Positions 25,947 through 35,008 of a stretch of 41,698 nt of DNA are shown in pieces (the first letter of the stretch is position 1; each line of letters opens with the position of its first letter). The stretch comes from Bacteroidota bacterium (GTDB lineage Bacteria; Bacteroidota; Bacteroidia; AKYH767-A; JABDAW01). The position numbers and the translations under genes were made by a program. Under the pieces are notes generated by a model. It did no database searches. It was not told where the DNA came from and saw nothing but the letters and a program-made list of their open reading frames with translations. The stretch spans positions 1 through 41,698 of the forward strand of contig JAHEYM010000002.1 of assembly GCA_023251595.1 (NCBI GenBank), in the 5' to 3' direction.

Positions 25947-26492
25947 TCAGCGTTTAAAAGGAACAAGCGTGGCGTCTAATTTAACCTGAATATTTTCAGC
26001 AATATTCTGAAATACCAATCTTGGAATTGTGATACTGTAATCTTTCAACAGTACATAAAACTCCCCTTTCAGTGTAATTTGTCCGTCTTTAATGATAATC
26101 GTTCCTGCCTCGGTTCTCTCTTTTTCAACTCCATGCAAATTGAATTTTCCTGTTGCAGTTACTTTATACTCTCCATCTTTTGTATAATCAATTGTTTCAT
26201 TGATTTTTCCAGTGAATTGCGAATCAGGATATTTATCACTCTCAAGATAATCTTCATTGAAGTGTTCCTGCATCACAGCATCTTTAAAAACAAAGTTTTT
26301 AATATTTACGACGAACTGTAAATCGTTGGTCTCAGTATTCAATACAACCCCAACTTTGGTGTTTTTTGCATCAATATTTTCAATTGTGGCTTTAGAGAAA
26401 AAGCTGATCATTCCAGTTTTAGTCAAGAAAACACCTTGTGAGAATACCTGACAGAAAGGAATGAATGTTAGGAACACGATAAGTTTTTTCAT
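25947..26492 (-). CDS. YceI family periplasmic lipid-binding-like protein
   Basis: The 181-aa protein has a signal peptide (MKKLIVFLTFIPFCQVFSQ) and a YceI-type lipocalin-like barrel: TGMISFFSKATIENIDAKN, FKDAVMQEHFNEDYLESDKY and VTATGKFNLHGVEKE are the recognisable blocks. YceI proteins bind long polyisoprenoids or quinone-like molecules. It starts 17 nt after the lipoprotein stop and precedes the DUF5777 barrel, so the three are probably one operon. Confidence 0.92.
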   Translation of the reverse strand: MKKLIVFLTFIPFCQVFSQGVFLTKTGMISFFSKATIENIDAKNTKVGVVLNTETNDLQFVVNIKNFVFKDAVMQEHFNEDYLESDKYPDSQFTGKINETIDYTKDGEYKVTATGKFNLHGVEKERTEAGTIIIKDGQITLKGEFYVLLKDYSITIPRLVFQNIAENIQVKLDATLVPFKR

Positions 26493-26509
26493 ATATATAG
26501 TTTAGTTTT

Positions 26510-26866
26510 TTATTGAGCGCCCTGATGTACCCATGCCATGAGCGTATTAAAATCACAGGATGACAATTCAGTATTTTGCGGCATGTGAGACAGATCAGAG
26601 GGAGGAAGTAAAATCCGCGTTTCGAAAGATCCGGCATTGACTCTATCAATCACGCCCAGGTATGTTGTAAAATCAAAAGTGCTGCTGCCATTCTGTACAT
26701 GACAACCGTTAGTTGCACAAGTTTGATCAATAATCATTTTCGCTTTGTTCGCATAGGTCACATGTGTAGTGTCGACGAGACAATTCGGGATGTCTTTTTT
26801 GTCGTAACCACACGATGTCAATGAAAGTATGCTAAAGAAAGAAAAAATGGGGAGCAGGTTCTTCAT
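26510..26866 (-). CDS. Small lipoprotein with a CX4CH (cytochrome c-like) motif
   Basis: I take ATG 26866 (MKNLLPIFSFFSILSLTSCG), which starts a lipoprotein signal peptide with lipobox LTSC. The longer frame to 26935 has no signal and would contain the -7 box. The protein has 118 aa. QTCATNGCHVQNG holds C-x4-C-H, a spacing known for some multiheme cytochromes but not the standard CXXCH. LSHMPQNTELSSCDFNTLMAWVHQGAQ supplies a Met ligand candidate and is typical of small cytochrome c-like domains ('MP ... l..Wi..Ga'). Heme binding is an inference. Operon with YceI and DUF5777. Confidence 0.8.
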   Translation of the reverse strand: MKNLLPIFSFFSILSLTSCGYDKKDIPNCLVDTTHVTYANKAKMIIDQTCATNGCHVQNGSSTFDFTTYLGVIDRVNAGSFETRILLPPSDLSHMPQNTELSSCDFNTLMAWVHQGAQ

Positions 26867-26885
26867 CAGTTTTGTTGAAGGAAGG

Positions 26886-26893
26886 CAAAGGTA
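26886..26893 (-). promoter_or_regulatory. -7 promoter box TACCTTTG
   Basis: Minus-strand TACCTTTG lies 19 nt before the lipoprotein ATG at 26866. It would drive the lipoprotein-YceI-DUF5777 set. Confidence 0.55.
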
Positions 26894-26965
26894 TAAAAAT
26901 ATTTCTGTATGTTGAATGAAGTACAAATTAATCAATAACCGCCCGCTTTTGCAGGTGTATAATAA

Positions 26966-26996
26966 AAACGGGGACCCCTTTTGGAGATCCCCGTTT
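26966..26996 (-). terminator. Intrinsic terminator of the 963-aa protein gene
   Basis: The stem AAACGGGGA / TCCCCGTTT (9 bp) has a CC/GG extension and a short loop. In minus-strand sense it is followed by TTTTTATTAT. It lies 18 nt after the stop at 27015. Confidence 0.85.
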
Positions 26997-27014
26997 ATTC
27001 AGAGCTGATAATTC

Positions 27015-29906
27015 TTATCTAATCAATGAAACCTTCCCAACGTATTTATGCGATACGGCGAAAAGATCCTTAATCGTAATGGAATAGATATAAACATCTT
27101 CCTTCGCCTGACTTCCATCAACAGTTCCGTTCCAGGGTAAATTTACGTCTTTACTTTGGTAAATACTTTGTCCCCAACGGTCATAAATTGACATTTCATA
27201 ATCTGTGATACCTAGTGCAACAGGACCGAACACATCGTTATGTCCGTCTCCGTCAGGTGTGAATGCATTTGGTATAAACAATTCGACATCCGGATCGATG
27301 GTAACGAATTGTGTTGTTGAATCGACGCATCCGAATTGATTCTCTACAACTTGTTCTATGATATAAGTTCCGGTTGCTGAATAGCTGTGAACCGTATTTG
27401 GCTCGTTTGAGGCGGAACCATCACCGAAATCATAGTGAACTATTGTCGCACCTGTAGATTTATCGGTGAAGTGAATTTTTGGGTCCAAAACAGAAGTTCT
27501 TGACGGACTCATATTGAATCTCGCCTGAGGAAGAGGATCAACAGTAATCATTGCAGGAATTGTGAGTGTCTGTGAACAACCCAAATTCGATGTAACGGTG
27601 AGTGTTACATCATAGCTACCGGATGTGTAGAATGTGTTGGTTGGTGCGGCAATGTTCGAAGTGTTTCCATCCCCAAAATTCCAAAGCCAGGATACAATAT
27701 TTCCACCTACAACTGCACTCTGATCGTTAAATTGGACGATCAATGGCGGACAGCCACTGATTGGTAAGGCGGTGAACAATACGACAGGGAGAGGATTCAC
27801 CGTCACTGTTACTGGAGCTTGTGCAGGTGCTGAACCGCAACCGTCTGTGACGGTCACCGTGTATGTAGTTGTCGCGTTAGGAGTAACAGTTATTGGTCCT
27901 GGACCGGAACCCGCTCCATTACTCCACATGAAATTATAGTTTCCGTTTCCACCGGTAGCGCTCGCAGAAATCGTACTGCTCTGTCCCTGACAAATCATTG
28001 AAGGAGGACCACCGAGAGCCTGTAGGGCAGGGTTAACTGTAACGGTCATCACGGGTGAAACTCCCGTGCAACCGTTTGCATCGGTGGCGGTCACTGAATA
28101 GGTGGTGGTAACTGCGGGAGATACCGTAACCGGACTTCCAGTTTGACCATCGCTCCAGGTATAGGTATATGGACCAGTCCCACCATTTGCATTGGCAGTA
28201 AGGTTTGTATTATTACCCACGCAAATACTTACATTAGCTGAGGTCGTGGCTACAACTGCAGTTGGTTCAGTAATAACTGCAATCGATGTCTGAGTACAAT
28301 TGTTTGCATCAGTTACCGTCACAGTATAGGACCCGGCGGTCAGGTTGGTTGCATTTGCTGCTGCACCCCCTGATGGTGTCCAAAGATAGGTGTAAGCCCC
28401 GGTTCCGCCCACGACATTGGAGGTGATACTTCCCGTTGCTGTTCCAAAACATGAAGCAGGAGTTGGTAATGTTCCGACCACGATTGCTGTTGGCTCGAGT
28501 ATGGTAAAGTTATTCGAAGTACTACATCCATTTGCATCGGTGGTCGTACATGTATAGTTACCAGGTGCAAGATTTGAAGCTGTACCCGTGATGGAGGGCG
28601 AACCTGTCCAAGTATAGCCGTAAGGTGGCAGGCCGTTAGGTGTTACCCATGCAATTCCATTGTTAGCCCCGTTACATGTGACATCGGTTTGCCCCTGTGC
28701 GACAACGAGTGTGAATGTCTGAGTTACAACTATATTGGCAATTGCAGGGCAGCCCAATGCATCGAAAGCGTTGAGTGTGTAGGGCCCGGCGGCAAGATTT
28801 GAAGCTGTTGCCATATTTCCACCACTAGGTGACCAATTATAAGTAAATGGCATTGCAATCGAATTTTCCATCGTGACAAAAGCAACTCCATCGTTTCCGG
28901 CGCAGGTTGCGGGAGATTGACCCAAAGCGATTGTTGGTTGATCTATCGTGATAGTTACGGTATCCCTGTCCGGTGTGATTCCACCGATACCACAAGTGCA
29001 AAGACATTCGAGTACGGCAACGTATTGGGTTGTTGCGATAGGGTATTGGGGATCTGTAGAAACCAGAGTAATTGAATCACCAAAAGCGAAGGGTACAACA
29101 TCAGGCAAACGATACCAGGCGATGTGACAACTGTCAACACCATTGGGAGTCCATCTGTAACCGTCGTTGTTGGCAGTAAAGACGCTGAAGTTACGACCTG
29201 CAACCGGGGTCGCATTCGCACCTGTGGCATCTTGCAAGCCTTGAATCGCGTAACCGCCATTCCAACTTGGACAATCCGGTTTCGATTGGATGTGGTTTTC
29301 GATGATATTAGTTGATTCATAAAGGGTGATTTGCCCTGTGAAATGGATACCTGTACATGAATAAAAAGCAACCTGATTCCATGAAACAACAAACCGTCTG
29401 AAGGGAGCTACTCCGAAGGTATTGTAAGAAATAGTACCACCGGCTGTTGGTAACAGATCTTCCCAAGGACCTAACACCGCGTTAACAGGTGTACCGGGAC
29501 CTGGGGCAGGAATGGGACCACTGATTGGCCATGGACAATAACCGCCTGCACCTGTGAGATCAAACGTAATCACATTGTTAGATCCAACTAAAATATTATT
29601 ATATGTAGCACCATAATAGCAGAAACAAAAAGGCAGTGGAATGACACCACTCCAGTTATCATCACTGAGTGCAACAGGCGTCCCACCCGTAAAGGGATCG
29701 GGGTTGTAGGGAATAGCAGCGCCAGCGTAACTCGTTGTGCCTGCAATGGCAGGGATGCTGCTTCCATTTACAGTCGCACTCAGAATTATCGGCAGGTTAT
29801 AACCAGCGCAGAGTGTATCGTCGCAGCAGGCGACCACACCTTGCGCATTTGATTGGTGAATGAATCCCAAACAAATTAAAATCGGGAGAATGAGAAAACG
29901 TTTCAT
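27015..29906 (-). CDS. SprB/PKD-repeat surface protein with T9SS type B (gliding-motility) C-terminal domain
   Basis: The 963-aa protein has a signal peptide (to ...NAQG). Residues about 30-320 form an N-terminal beta-rich domain containing FCFCYYGATYNNILVGSNN. SprB-type repeats follow (about 325-560: CAGNDGVAFVTM, CNGANNGIAWVTPNG, CFGTATGSITSN, each paired with YTWTGS/YLWTPSGG). Ig-like repeats come next (ANGGTGPYTYTWSDGQTG), then two PKD domains with WNFGDG and YDFGDG. The last 88 residues are the CHU_C/type B domain (FIPNAFTPDGDGHNDVFGP ... YVGKVSLIR). Exported by T9SS to the cell surface; adhesin-like. A -7 box lies upstream and an intrinsic terminator downstream. Confidence 0.94.
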   Translation of the reverse strand: MKRFLILPILICLGFIHQSNAQGVVACCDDTLCAGYNLPIILSATVNGSSIPAIAGTTSYAGAAIPYNPDPFTGGTPVALSDDNWSGVIPLPFCFCYYGATYNNILVGSNNVITFDLTGAGGYCPWPISGPIPAPGPGTPVNAVLGPWEDLLPTAGGTISYNTFGVAPFRRFVVSWNQVAFYSCTGIHFTGQITLYESTNIIENHIQSKPDCPSWNGGYAIQGLQDATGANATPVAGRNFSVFTANNDGYRWTPNGVDSCHIAWYRLPDVVPFAFGDSITLVSTDPQYPIATTQYVAVLECLCTCGIGGITPDRDTVTITIDQPTIALGQSPATCAGNDGVAFVTMENSIAMPFTYNWSPSGGNMATASNLAAGPYTLNAFDALGCPAIANIVVTQTFTLVVAQGQTDVTCNGANNGIAWVTPNGLPPYGYTWTGSPSITGTASNLAPGNYTCTTTDANGCSTSNNFTILEPTAIVVGTLPTPASCFGTATGSITSNVVGGTGAYTYLWTPSGGAAANATNLTAGSYTVTVTDANNCTQTSIAVITEPTAVVATTSANVSICVGNNTNLTANANGGTGPYTYTWSDGQTGSPVTVSPAVTTTYSVTATDANGCTGVSPVMTVTVNPALQALGGPPSMICQGQSSTISASATGGNGNYNFMWSNGAGSGPGPITVTPNATTTYTVTVTDGCGSAPAQAPVTVTVNPLPVVLFTALPISGCPPLIVQFNDQSAVVGGNIVSWLWNFGDGNTSNIAAPTNTFYTSGSYDVTLTVTSNLGCSQTLTIPAMITVDPLPQARFNMSPSRTSVLDPKIHFTDKSTGATIVHYDFGDGSASNEPNTVHSYSATGTYIIEQVVENQFGCVDSTTQFVTIDPDVELFIPNAFTPDGDGHNDVFGPVALGITDYEMSIYDRWGQSIYQSKDVNLPWNGTVDGSQAKEDVYIYSITIKDLFAVSHKYVGKVSLIR

Positions 29907-29967
29907 ATTATCTTTTTGTTAGAATAGTTGAAGATGAACTTATTAGGGGTTTTACTTGTCATGAAGG

Positions 29968-29975
29968 CAAAGGTA
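29968..29975 (-). promoter_or_regulatory. -7 promoter box TACCTTTG
   Basis: Minus-strand TACCTTTG lies 61 nt before the ATG of the 963-aa surface protein, giving a leader of about 55 nt. Confidence 0.5.
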
Positions 29976-30071
29976 TAACATTGACTTGGAGAAACCCGAA
30001 CTTCTCCTCAAAAAATACAAGATTCTATTGGAACTAAAGAGAAAAGCAGGAAAATAGGCACGTTTTTGCAA

Positions 30072-31586
30072 TCAATCCAGCTTTTCCGGTCTCATTTGGG
30101 GGAAGAAGAGAACATCCTGAATCGAAGCTGCATCGGTCATAATCATGGTAAGACGGTCGATTCCTATTCCCATTCCTGCAGCGGGTGGCATTCCGTATTC
30201 TAGTGCGCGAAGGAAATCTTCATCCAAAACCATTGCTTCTTCATCACCACGTTTACCAAGCTCAAGCTGTTCTTCGAAACGCCTGCGTTGATCGATCGGA
30301 TCGTTCAATTCTGAGAAAGCATTGCAGATCTCTTTTCCATTACAGATAGCTTCGAAACGCTCCACCAAACCTTCTGTTGCGCGATGTTTTTTTGCGAGCG
30401 GCGACATCTCGACCGGATAATCCATAATGAAAGTCGGATTCAGAATATTAGGTTCGCATTTAGTCCCAAAAATTTCATCGATGAGTTTGGCTTTTCCCAT
30501 TGTGTTGTCGGTATGAATACCCAGACTTTCCGCTGCGGCTCTCAAGCCGGCTTCGCCCATGCCGGAGATATCAATTCCCGTAAATTCTTTAATGGCTTCG
30601 AACATCGTCAATCTTCTCCAAGGTCTTTGGAAAGTGATGTCTTTTCCACCATATCTTACTTCAGTTGTTCCATGAAGATCCATCGCGACTTTCTCCACCA
30701 TTTCTTCAACCAAATCCATCATCCACAAATAATCTTTATACGCGACATATAATTCCATTTGGGTGAATTCGGGGTTGTGAAACCGATCCATTCCCTCGTT
30801 CCTGAAATCTTTTGAGAATTCATACACTCCGTCGAAACCCCCGACAATCAAGCGTTTCAGATAGAGCTCGTTTGCAATACGGAGGTAGAGATCCATTCCG
30901 AGCGAGTTGTGAAAAGTCTTGAAGGGACGGGCAGTTGCACCACCGTAAATAGGTTGAAGAATGGGTGTCTCTACTTCGAGATATCCTTTTGCATTCAAAT
31001 AATTACGCATCGAATTTGTGAGTTGAGTTCGCTTCACAAAAACCTCTCTAACCTTGGGATTCACGATGAGATCGACGTAGCGTTGACGGTATCTTTGATT
31101 CGGATCGGAAAACGCGTCAAAGACTTCACCCTCTTTCTTTTTCACAACAGGCAATGGTTTCAGCGCTTTGCTGAGCACTTTGAAGGAAGTGACGTGTATA
31201 GTAGTTTCTCCGGTTTGCGTGGTGAAAACGTATCCATGAACCCCAATGATATCGCCGATATCGAGTAGTTTTTTGAAGACCGTGTTATACATCGTTTTAT
31301 CTTCACCAGGACAAACATCATCGCGTTTAAAATAAAGCTGAATTTCGCCCGATGAATCCTGTAAAACGGCAAAGGAAGCATTTCCCATAATGCGTCGACT
31401 CATGATTCTCCCTGCGAGAGTTACATTCTGATAATCACCGCGCTCCCGCTGATAATTCGCAAGAATATCTGCTGCTGAGGCGTTGATTTCGAATAGTCCC
31501 GCGGGATATGGATCGATGCCGAGATTCCGGATTTCTTTCAGCGACTCGCGGCGGATTTGTTCTAACTCGTTGTGGTCTTCGGTCAT
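30072..31586 (-). CDS. lysS: Lysine--tRNA ligase (class II)
   Basis: The 504-aa protein has an N-terminal OB-fold anticodon-binding domain (about 55-150; VTLAGRIMSRRIMGNASFAV). The class II catalytic core carries motif 2 (KDFRNEGMDRFHNPEFTQME) and motif 3 (GMPPAAGMGIGIDRLTMIMT). Length and motifs are those of bacterial LysS. A -7 box lies 17 nt upstream of the ATG, back to back with that of the divergent isomerase gene. Confidence 0.98.
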   Translation of the reverse strand: MTEDHNELEQIRRESLKEIRNLGIDPYPAGLFEINASAADILANYQRERGDYQNVTLAGRIMSRRIMGNASFAVLQDSSGEIQLYFKRDDVCPGEDKTMYNTVFKKLLDIGDIIGVHGYVFTTQTGETTIHVTSFKVLSKALKPLPVVKKKEGEVFDAFSDPNQRYRQRYVDLIVNPKVREVFVKRTQLTNSMRNYLNAKGYLEVETPILQPIYGGATARPFKTFHNSLGMDLYLRIANELYLKRLIVGGFDGVYEFSKDFRNEGMDRFHNPEFTQMELYVAYKDYLWMMDLVEEMVEKVAMDLHGTTEVRYGGKDITFQRPWRRLTMFEAIKEFTGIDISGMGEAGLRAAAESLGIHTDNTMGKAKLIDEIFGTKCEPNILNPTFIMDYPVEMSPLAKKHRATEGLVERFEAICNGKEICNAFSELNDPIDQRRRFEEQLELGKRGDEEAMVLDEDFLRALEYGMPPAAGMGIGIDRLTMIMTDAASIQDVLFFPQMRPEKLD

Positions 31587-31603
31587 AACTATGATTTACG
31601 AGG

Positions 31604-31611
31604 CAAAGATA
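31604..31611 (-). promoter_or_regulatory. -7 promoter box TATCTTTG for lysS
   Basis: Minus-strand TATCTTTG lies 17 nt before the lysS ATG. Only 8 bp separate it from the divergent box at 31620, so the two promoters share DNA. Confidence 0.55.
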
Positions 31612-31619
31612 GTTTTTAT

Positions 31620-31627
31620 TAAATTTG
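31620..31627 (+). promoter_or_regulatory. -7 promoter box TAAATTTG for the PGI/PMI gene
   Basis: TAAATTTG ends 8 nt before ATG 31636. It supports that start over the longer frame beginning at 31483 inside lysS. Confidence 0.55.
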
Positions 31628-31635
31628 CATTTCCT

Positions 31636-32622
31636 ATGAAAAAATACGTATCAGAATTTACGCAACATTTGCGTGCTGCGCTGACGATTGGTGAGAATAC
31701 AACCCTTACTTCTGCAGCGACTACTATCTCAAATATTGTAATCACCGGATTGGGAGGATCAGGAATAGGAGGAACGATTATTTCTGATTTATTGAAAGGA
31801 ATATCTTCCATTCCCATCATCGTGAGTAAAGATTATTTTTTGCCGGAATTTGTGAATAAAAATACATTAGTAATTGTTTCATCATATTCAGGCGACACAG
31901 AAGAAACCGTCAACGCATTTAATATCGCGAGAGAGAAAAATGCGATGATTGTTTGCATAACTTCGGGTGGAAAAATTCTTGCAACGGCTGTAGAAAAAAA
32001 TATAGATTATATAAAAATTCCCGGTGGGTTACCGCCACGCGCTGCACTCGGATATTCATTTCCACAATTATTGAAGGTGTTATCTTTTCATAAAATAATT
32101 AGTTGGAATTATGTTGAAGAAATTAAATCAGCAATTTCTTTAATGGATTCGGGTGAAGAAGAAATTAAGTTGCAGGCAATGGTAACAGCCGCAAAATTTT
32201 TCGATAAAACCCCGGTACTTTATTCCGCTCCCGAATTCGAAGGAGTCACAATTCGTTTTCGTCAACAGATAAATGAGAATGCGAAGATGCTGACCTGGCA
32301 TCATGTTATTCCGGAAATGAATCATAATGAATTAGTGGGTTGGACAAAACCGGAGCCTCAGTTTGCCGTTATTTTTCTGCGTAACGAAACAGATTATTCG
32401 CGCACACAGCAACGGATGGAGATCATCAAAGAAACGATCGGCAAATGTACTCCGCATATTTTTGAATTGTTTTCGAAAGGAAATTCCTTGTTGGAAAGAA
32501 TGTTATATATGATTCATCTTTGCGATTGGATTTCTGTTTATTTAGCCGAAGACCGCAATGTAGATCCTGTTGAAGTAAATGTGATCACAAAATTGAAATC
32601 TGCATTGGCGGAGAAAGCATAA
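31636..32622 (+). CDS. Bifunctional phosphoglucose/phosphomannose isomerase
   Basis: The frame is open from 31483, but the promoter box and the overlap with lysS favour ATG 31636, giving 328 aa. The N-terminal SIS domain has GLGGSGIGG and SSYSGDTEETVNAF (sugar-phosphate binding). The C-terminal half carries the PGI/PMI-specific EMNHNELVGW block. It interconverts glucose-6-P, fructose-6-P and mannose-6-P. The family is known mainly from archaea and some bacteria including Bacteroidota. lipB follows after 2 nt, so they are co-transcribed. Confidence 0.92.
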   Translation: MKKYVSEFTQHLRAALTIGENTTLTSAATTISNIVITGLGGSGIGGTIISDLLKGISSIPIIVSKDYFLPEFVNKNTLVIVSSYSGDTEETVNAFNIAREKNAMIVCITSGGKILATAVEKNIDYIKIPGGLPPRAALGYSFPQLLKVLSFHKIISWNYVEEIKSAISLMDSGEEEIKLQAMVTAAKFFDKTPVLYSAPEFEGVTIRFRQQINENAKMLTWHHVIPEMNHNELVGWTKPEPQFAVIFLRNETDYSRTQQRMEIIKETIGKCTPHIFELFSKGNSLLERMLYMIHLCDWISVYLAEDRNVDPVEVNVITKLKSALAEKA

Positions 32623-32624
32623 TC

Positions 32625-33332
32625 TTGCAAAAAGTAATTTTTAAGGATCTTGGTTTAATTGAATATGCGACGGCTTGGGAGTTGCAGGAAAAATTATTTA
32701 ATGAGATCGTTGCAAAAAAATTAGAAAACAGAAATTTATCGGGATCAGATCGTCAGCCGGCGCTTCATTATTTGCTTTTCTGTGAACATCCACATGTATA
32801 TACATTAGGGAAAAGTGGGAAGGAGGATCATCTGCTTGCGAATGCAGAAAAACTCGAGCAACAAAAAGCAACTTTTTTTCGGATCAATCGTGGTGGCGAT
32901 ATTACATATCATGGTCCGGGACAAATTGTGGGTTACCCGATTCTTGATCTCGATTATTTTTTCACCGACATACACAAGTACCTGCGTTTGCTCGAGGAGG
33001 CAGTGATACTCACCCTCGCGCACTACGGAATCGCGGGGGGACGGATACAAGGCATGACGGGCGTGTGGATAGACGGGAATGACCCCGTTCGCGCTCGTAA
33101 GATCTGCGCGTATGGCGTGCGTTGCAGCCGTTGGGTTACCATGCACGGGTTTGCATTTAATGTGAACACGGATTTATCTTATTTTGGAAATATTGTTCCT
33201 TGTGGTATTGTTGGAAAATCTGTTACTTCTCTCGAAAAAGAATTAGGAAAAAAGATTGAGATGGAAGAAGTAAAAATGTTGTTGAAAGAAAATTTATGTC
33301 AATTATTTGAGATGGAATTGGTTGTAGGATAA
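32625..33332 (+). CDS. lipB: Octanoyltransferase LipB
   Basis: Moves octanoyl from acyl carrier protein to lipoyl domains. In the 235 aa: CEHPHVYTLGKSG, the core RINRGGDITYHGPGQIVGYP, KICAYGVRCSRWVTMHGFAF (with the catalytic Lys region) and NIVPCGIVGKSVTSL (nucleophilic Cys). The start codon is TTG, 2 nt after the isomerase stop; no ATG fits, so translation is probably coupled. Bases 33001-33120 are 62% G+C (74 of 120 counted), while the gene's ends are about 35-37%. Confidence 0.95.
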   Translation: MQKVIFKDLGLIEYATAWELQEKLFNEIVAKKLENRNLSGSDRQPALHYLLFCEHPHVYTLGKSGKEDHLLANAEKLEQQKATFFRINRGGDITYHGPGQIVGYPILDLDYFFTDIHKYLRLLEEAVILTLAHYGIAGGRIQGMTGVWIDGNDPVRARKICAYGVRCSRWVTMHGFAFNVNTDLSYFGNIVPCGIVGKSVTSLEKELGKKIEMEEVKMLLKENLCQLFEMELVVG

Positions 33333-33334
33333 TA

Positions 33335-34027
33335 CTATCTTTTTTCAAAAATTCCGATCAACGATTTACCAAAAGATTTGAAGAAAAAAATATCCGAAAT
33401 TTTCGAAAAGCGGATTAGAACTTTATCCCAGAGATTTACCTGCGCTAAATTGATTTCTGCTTTTTTGAGAAATACTTTATTCACCAAAGAGGCGAGAAGA
33501 CCACAGGAATCGAGATAGTACATTTTAATTTCCGACAAAACCGGATTTACTTCACTTCTCAACAGGGGTTTATTATATCTTCTGAAATGTCCTAATTTAG
33601 CATCGAACTCGTTATACAGAAATTGAAATGCCGGAACTAAAATGATTAAGTGACCGCCGGTGTTCAGTCGTTCTTTAATTTTCCTGATCTCTTCTTTTGA
33701 TTGTTCAATATGTTCAAGCACATCTATATAAATTATGGTGTCGAATTTCCTGGTTGAAATATTCTCCATAGTGCCGACAATAATTTCTTTAGGGATGTTT
33801 AGGTTTGCAGTGTATTCAGAAATCTTTCCTGCCAGTTTTGCATCGGGTTCGATGAAAGTCCAGGAAGTGGTTTTGGGGGTTATGAGATACTTTGTGTTCA
33901 CGCCAAAGCCGGCACCGACCTCCAGCACATCTCCTTTGATATATTTTTTGAATGATGAAGAAAAATAGGTTTTCCAATTAACGGCAAATTGAAATAATTC
34001 CAATTCATTGCCGACGTAATCAATCAT
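33335..34027 (-). CDS. Class I SAM-dependent methyltransferase
   Basis: The 230-aa protein has motif I VLEVGAGFG, an acidic residue after strand 2 (FIEPDAKLAGKI) and FDTIIYIDVLEHIEQSKEE (motif IV region), followed by LNTGGHLIILVPAF. These are features of the Methyltransf_11/23 group often found with polysaccharide or polyprenol-glycan genes. It follows the GT2 gene by 17 nt and probably shares its operon; it converges with lipB with only 2 nt between stops. Substrate unknown. Confidence 0.9.
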   Translation of the reverse strand: MIDYVGNELELFQFAVNWKTYFSSSFKKYIKGDVLEVGAGFGVNTKYLITPKTTSWTFIEPDAKLAGKISEYTANLNIPKEIIVGTMENISTRKFDTIIYIDVLEHIEQSKEEIRKIKERLNTGGHLIILVPAFQFLYNEFDAKLGHFRRYNKPLLRSEVNPVLSEIKMYYLDSCGLLASLVNKVFLKKAEINLAQVNLWDKVLIRFSKISDIFFFKSFGKSLIGIFEKR

Positions 34028-34044
34028 AATCTTTTGGATGAATA

Positions 34045-34953
34045 TTATAACTCAGTGTAAATATCGCCCTGATTTTTGTTTTTCCCTTTTTGTGAAAGGA
34101 TCAGGAGTCCGAGAATTATCGTGGCTGAAATTATCAGAATTGAATTTATTAATCCTATGGCAATCGTGCTGGTCCAACCCGACATAGCATCGTGGTTGAT
34201 GAATTTGCTATAGACCACATAACCACCATAAAGGAAGAGAATCAAGAACAATAATGCTAAAAGACGTATGAAGAAAAACAACAACTCTTCAGAATATTCT
34301 ATCAGTGATCTGAGTCCGTGGAGTACTAGACCGTTCATGTTCATTTTCGATTTACCGTCGATCCGCTTGCGTCGGTCGAACTTGATAAATTCTTTTTTGA
34401 ATTTCAATTTTGATAAGAAGGTGGAATAATGCACGTAATGTTGCAGGCTAACCGAATCCAGAACTTTTTTACTGATCATCGAATAATTACCAAAATTGAT
34501 TTTCCTGCCACTAATCATCTTGAAGATCGCTTTGTAGAAGAAATAACCGATCCTGAATGAGAGCGACTCCGAGCGTTTTCCTCTCGAAACGAATGCGATA
34601 TCAAATTTCGGAATCTGAACAAATTGCAGTATTGCTTCCGGATCATCTTCCCCGTCCGAATCCATCACAATAAAACCTTTAGCTTCGAACCGGGAAGCGT
34701 AAATAAGACCTTGCCGGATTGCGCCCTGATGACCCACATTATATTTTAAACTGATAATTTTTAGTTCGCAGTTTTCGGATTTGAATTTAAAACTTTTGAG
34801 TTTTTCGACTGTTGAATCTGTGGAACAATCATCAACAATAATTACTTTATATGAATGTTGGGTCTTGGCAAAAGTGGTTTCCAATTCACTCAAAAAAACA
34901 GAAACGACTTCTTCTTCATTATAACAGGGGGCAACAATAATAAAGCTATTCAT
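34045..34953 (-). CDS. Polyprenyl-phosphate glycosyltransferase-like GT2 with two C-terminal membrane helices
   Basis: In the 302 aa, FIIVAPCYNEEEVVSVFL opens the GT-A domain. VIIVDDCSTDSTVEKL and the DXD region VMDSDGEDDPEAIL bind nucleotide-sugar. Two long hydrophobic stretches (about 225-250 and 262-288) anchor the C-terminus, as in GtrB/DPM1-like enzymes that load sugars on bactoprenol phosphate. A divergent multi-spanning GT-C-like gene (35255) could use the lipid-linked sugar. A -7 box lies 55 nt upstream. Confidence 0.9.
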   Translation of the reverse strand: MNSFIIVAPCYNEEEVVSVFLSELETTFAKTQHSYKVIIVDDCSTDSTVEKLKSFKFKSENCELKIISLKYNVGHQGAIRQGLIYASRFEAKGFIVMDSDGEDDPEAILQFVQIPKFDIAFVSRGKRSESLSFRIGYFFYKAIFKMISGRKINFGNYSMISKKVLDSVSLQHYVHYSTFLSKLKFKKEFIKFDRRKRIDGKSKMNMNGLVLHGLRSLIEYSEELLFFFIRLLALLFLILFLYGGYVVYSKFINHDAMSGWTSTIAIGLINSILIISATIILGLLILSQKGKNKNQGDIYTEL

Positions 34954-35008
34954 TAAGCGTAATTTAAATTAGTGCCGAATTTTGAAGTCTTTTCTTTGTC
35001 TTGACGCT

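Noticed and set aside
31483..31635. Longer N-terminus for the PGI/PMI protein
   Set aside because: It would lie antisense inside lysS and upstream of the TAAATTTG box; the SIS protein begins naturally at ATG 31636.
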